Positions 5,896-7,428 of a stretch of 7,428 bases of DNA are shown piece after piece. Made by a program: the position numbers and the translations under genes. Under the pieces are notes generated by a model. It had not been told where the DNA came from. It made no database searches and was given only the letters and a program-made list of their open reading frames with translations. Origin of the DNA: Oscillospiraceae bacterium (lineage in GTDB: Bacteria > Bacillota > Clostridia > Oscillospirales > Acutalibacteraceae); NCBI GenBank assembly GCA_902796535.1, contig CADBPL010000215.1, positions 1-7,428 on the forward strand, written 5' to 3'. The stretch's first letter is position 1. Each line of letters begins with the position of its first letter.

Positions 5896-7428
5896 ATGAA
5901 ACAATACAACGCAAAGGATATCCGCAACATTGCGTTGGCGGGTCACGGCGGCAGAGGCAAGACCACCCTGGCGGAGGCCATGCTCTACATCGCCAAGGCG
6001 ACCGACCGTCTGGGTCGTGTGGCCGACGGCAACACCGTGCTCGACTTTGACCCCGAAGAAAAGAGAAGAGTGGCTTCCGTTTCCACAGCGATCGCGCCGA
6101 TCGAATGGAAGAACTGCAAGATCAACATTCTTGACACGCCCGGCATGTTCGACTTTGCCGGCGGCGTCGCCGAAGGCATCCGCGCCGCCGAGGCCGCGCT
6201 GATCGTTCTGGCAGCCGGCACCGAGAGCTTTGACGTGGGCGCTGAAAAAGCCTACAAGGCCGCCAAAAAACGCGGCATTGCCAAAATGTTCGCCGTCACC
6301 AGAGTTGACGCCGAAAACGCTGATTTCTACAAGACCCTCAAGGCGCTGAAAGACGCCATCGGCCCGAGCATCTGCCCGGTCATCGTGCCGCACATGAGCG
6401 GCGACAAGGTTGACTGCTTCGTCAACTTCGCCACCGGCAAAGCGTTCAGCTACAAAAACGGCAAGGCTGCCGAGGCCGCCATGCCCGACGATGACACCAT
6501 TGCCGAAATGAAAGACGCCTTCAACGAGGCTGTCGCTTCCGCTGACGACGAGCTGATGGAAAAATTCTTCGAGGGCGAGGAATTCACCCACGAAGAAATC
6601 GTCAACGGCCTCAAGGCCGGTATCGTTTCCGGCGCCATCGACCCTGTGTTCGCCTGCTCCGGCTACACGACCGACGCGGTCGATATGCTGCTTGACGCCA
6701 TTGCCAACTACGCGCCCGACGCTGCCGATTACGCCGGCGAAGGCGACATCAAATGTGACGAAAACGGCCCGCTTGCAGCGATCTGCTTCAAAACCGTCGC
6801 CGACCCGTTCGTGGGCAAAATGTCCTTCTTCAAGGTCGTTTCCGGCAAGCTCACGCCCGACGTTCAGGCGATCAACGCCACCACCGAAGAACAGGAGCGC
6901 ATGGGCAAGCTGATCTTCGTTAAGGGCAACAAGCAGGAAGACACCGCCTGCATCCCCGCCGGCGACATCGGCGTTGTGACCAAGCTCGCCGCCACCAAGA
7001 CCGGCGACACCCTCCGCGCCCCCAAGACCGACATTGTGCTCGCGCCTGTTGATTCGCCCAAGCCCTGCCTGTCCATGGCAGTCAGCGTTCACAAGAAGGG
7101 CGAGGAAGAAAAGGTCGCGGCCGGCATGACCCGCCTGATGGAAGAAGATCCCACGATCACATTCGTCACCAATAAAGAAACCCGCGAGCAGGTCGTAAGC
7201 GGTCTGGGTGAGCAGCACCTTGACGTGATCAAGACCAAGCTGAAGAGCAAGTTCGGCGTTGAGATCGACCTGACCGTTCCGAAGGTCGCCTACCGTGAAA
7301 CCATCCGCAAAACGGTCGACAAGCAGGGCCGCCACAAGAAGCAGTCCGGCGGCCACGGCCAGTTCGGCGACGTGTGGATCCGCTTTGAGCCGTACGCGGG
7401 CGAAGAAGACTTCGTGTTCACGTCCGAC
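5896..7428 (+). CDS. elongation factor G-like translational GTPase (EF-G paralogue, FusA2-like), 3' end cut by window edge
   Basis: The frame is open for 511 codons to the right edge; full EF-G proteins have about 690-700 residues. The P-loop GHGGRGKTT (16-24) differs from the AHIDAGKTT of canonical EF-G and is typical of the EF-G-like subgroup. G3 is DTPGMFDF (80-87), so the usual catalytic His of DTPGH is Met84. The G2 region, RRVASVSTA (57-65), has Ser where EF-G has the switch I Thr. The G4 position reads TRVD (135-138) instead of NKxD. Domain II (about 280-365, including KTVADPFVGKMSFFKV), domain III with GLGEQHLDVI (436-445) and the start of domain IV, HKKQSGGHGQFGDVWI (480-495), are all recognisable. 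It is therefore an EF-G relative whose GTP hydrolysis or nucleotide specificity may be altered. A role in translocation, recycling or ribosome protection cannot be decided here. Strong promoter and ribosome binding site imply high expression. Confidence 0.9.
   Translation, partial: MKQYNAKDIRNIALAGHGGRGKTTLAEAMLYIAKATDRLGRVADGNTVLDFDPEEKRRVASVSTAIAPIEWKNCKINILDTPGMFDFAGGVAEGIRAAEAALIVLAAGTESFDVGAEKAYKAAKKRGIAKMFAVTRVDAENADFYKTLKALKDAIGPSICPVIVPHMSGDKVDCFVNFATGKAFSYKNGKAAEAAMPDDDTIAEMKDAFNEAVASADDELMEKFFEGEEFTHEEIVNGLKAGIVSGAIDPVFACSGYTTDAVDMLLDAIANYAPDAADYAGEGDIKCDENGPLAAICFKTVADPFVGKMSFFKVVSGKLTPDVQAINATTEEQERMGKLIFVKGNKQEDTACIPAGDIGVVTKLAATKTGDTLRAPKTDIVLAPVDSPKPCLSMAVSVHKKGEEEKVAAGMTRLMEEDPTITFVTNKETREQVVSGLGEQHLDVIKTKLKSKFGVEIDLTVPKVAYRETIRKTVDKQGRHKKQSGGHGQFGDVWIRFEPYAGEEDFVFTSD

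Noticed and set aside
5878..7356. Long open frame on the minus strand opposite the EF-G-like gene
   Set aside because: It is a mirror of the strongly biased codon use of the EF-G-like gene; its Gly/Val/Asp-rich translation has no recognisable domain.

Overview
The window looks like chromosomal DNA from an anaerobic, moderately GC-rich Firmicute of the class Clostridia, perhaps Oscillospirales. This rests on the protein families, on strong AGGAGG/GGTGAT-type ribosome binding sites, on sigma-A-like promoters in short AT-rich gaps, and on a cysteine-rich exported lipoprotein. The genus cannot be named from sequence alone. I see no transposon, phage gene, CRISPR array, tRNA or rRNA.

Layout. (1) Positions 1-987, minus strand: the N-terminal 329 codons of an RlmD/RlmCD-type 23S rRNA m5U methyltransferase, cut by the left edge. 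(2) Positions 988-1051: a divergent gap with a good promoter for the next gene. (3) Positions 1052-1366, plus strand: a 104-residue MGMT/ATL-family protein with PCYRV in place of the usual PCHRV. (4) A hairpin terminator at 1351-1384 that also encodes the last codons of two convergent genes. (5) Positions 1359-5640, minus strand: a tight three-gene cluster, topB (topoisomerase III), then an OppA-type lipoprotein without permease or ATPase genes, then a VanZ-family membrane protein. The gaps are 25 and 9 bp. (6) Positions 5641-5895: an AT-rich divergent regulatory region with a promoter on each side and a perfect 9+9 bp inverted repeat over the -35 box of the rightward promoter. (7) Positions 5896 to the right edge, plus strand: the first 511 codons of an EF-G-like translational GTPase with altered GTPase motifs.

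Functionally the window mixes housekeeping work (rRNA modification, DNA decatenation, translation factor paralogue, alkylation-damage recognition) with a cell-envelope pair (lipoprotein and VanZ) that appears to be transcribed from the topB promoter. No clear undescribed multi-gene system is present. The most interesting points are the degenerate GTPase motifs and operator-like palindrome of the EF-G paralogue, the orphan substrate-binding lipoprotein coupled to VanZ, and the His-to-Tyr change beside the MGMT active-site cysteine.
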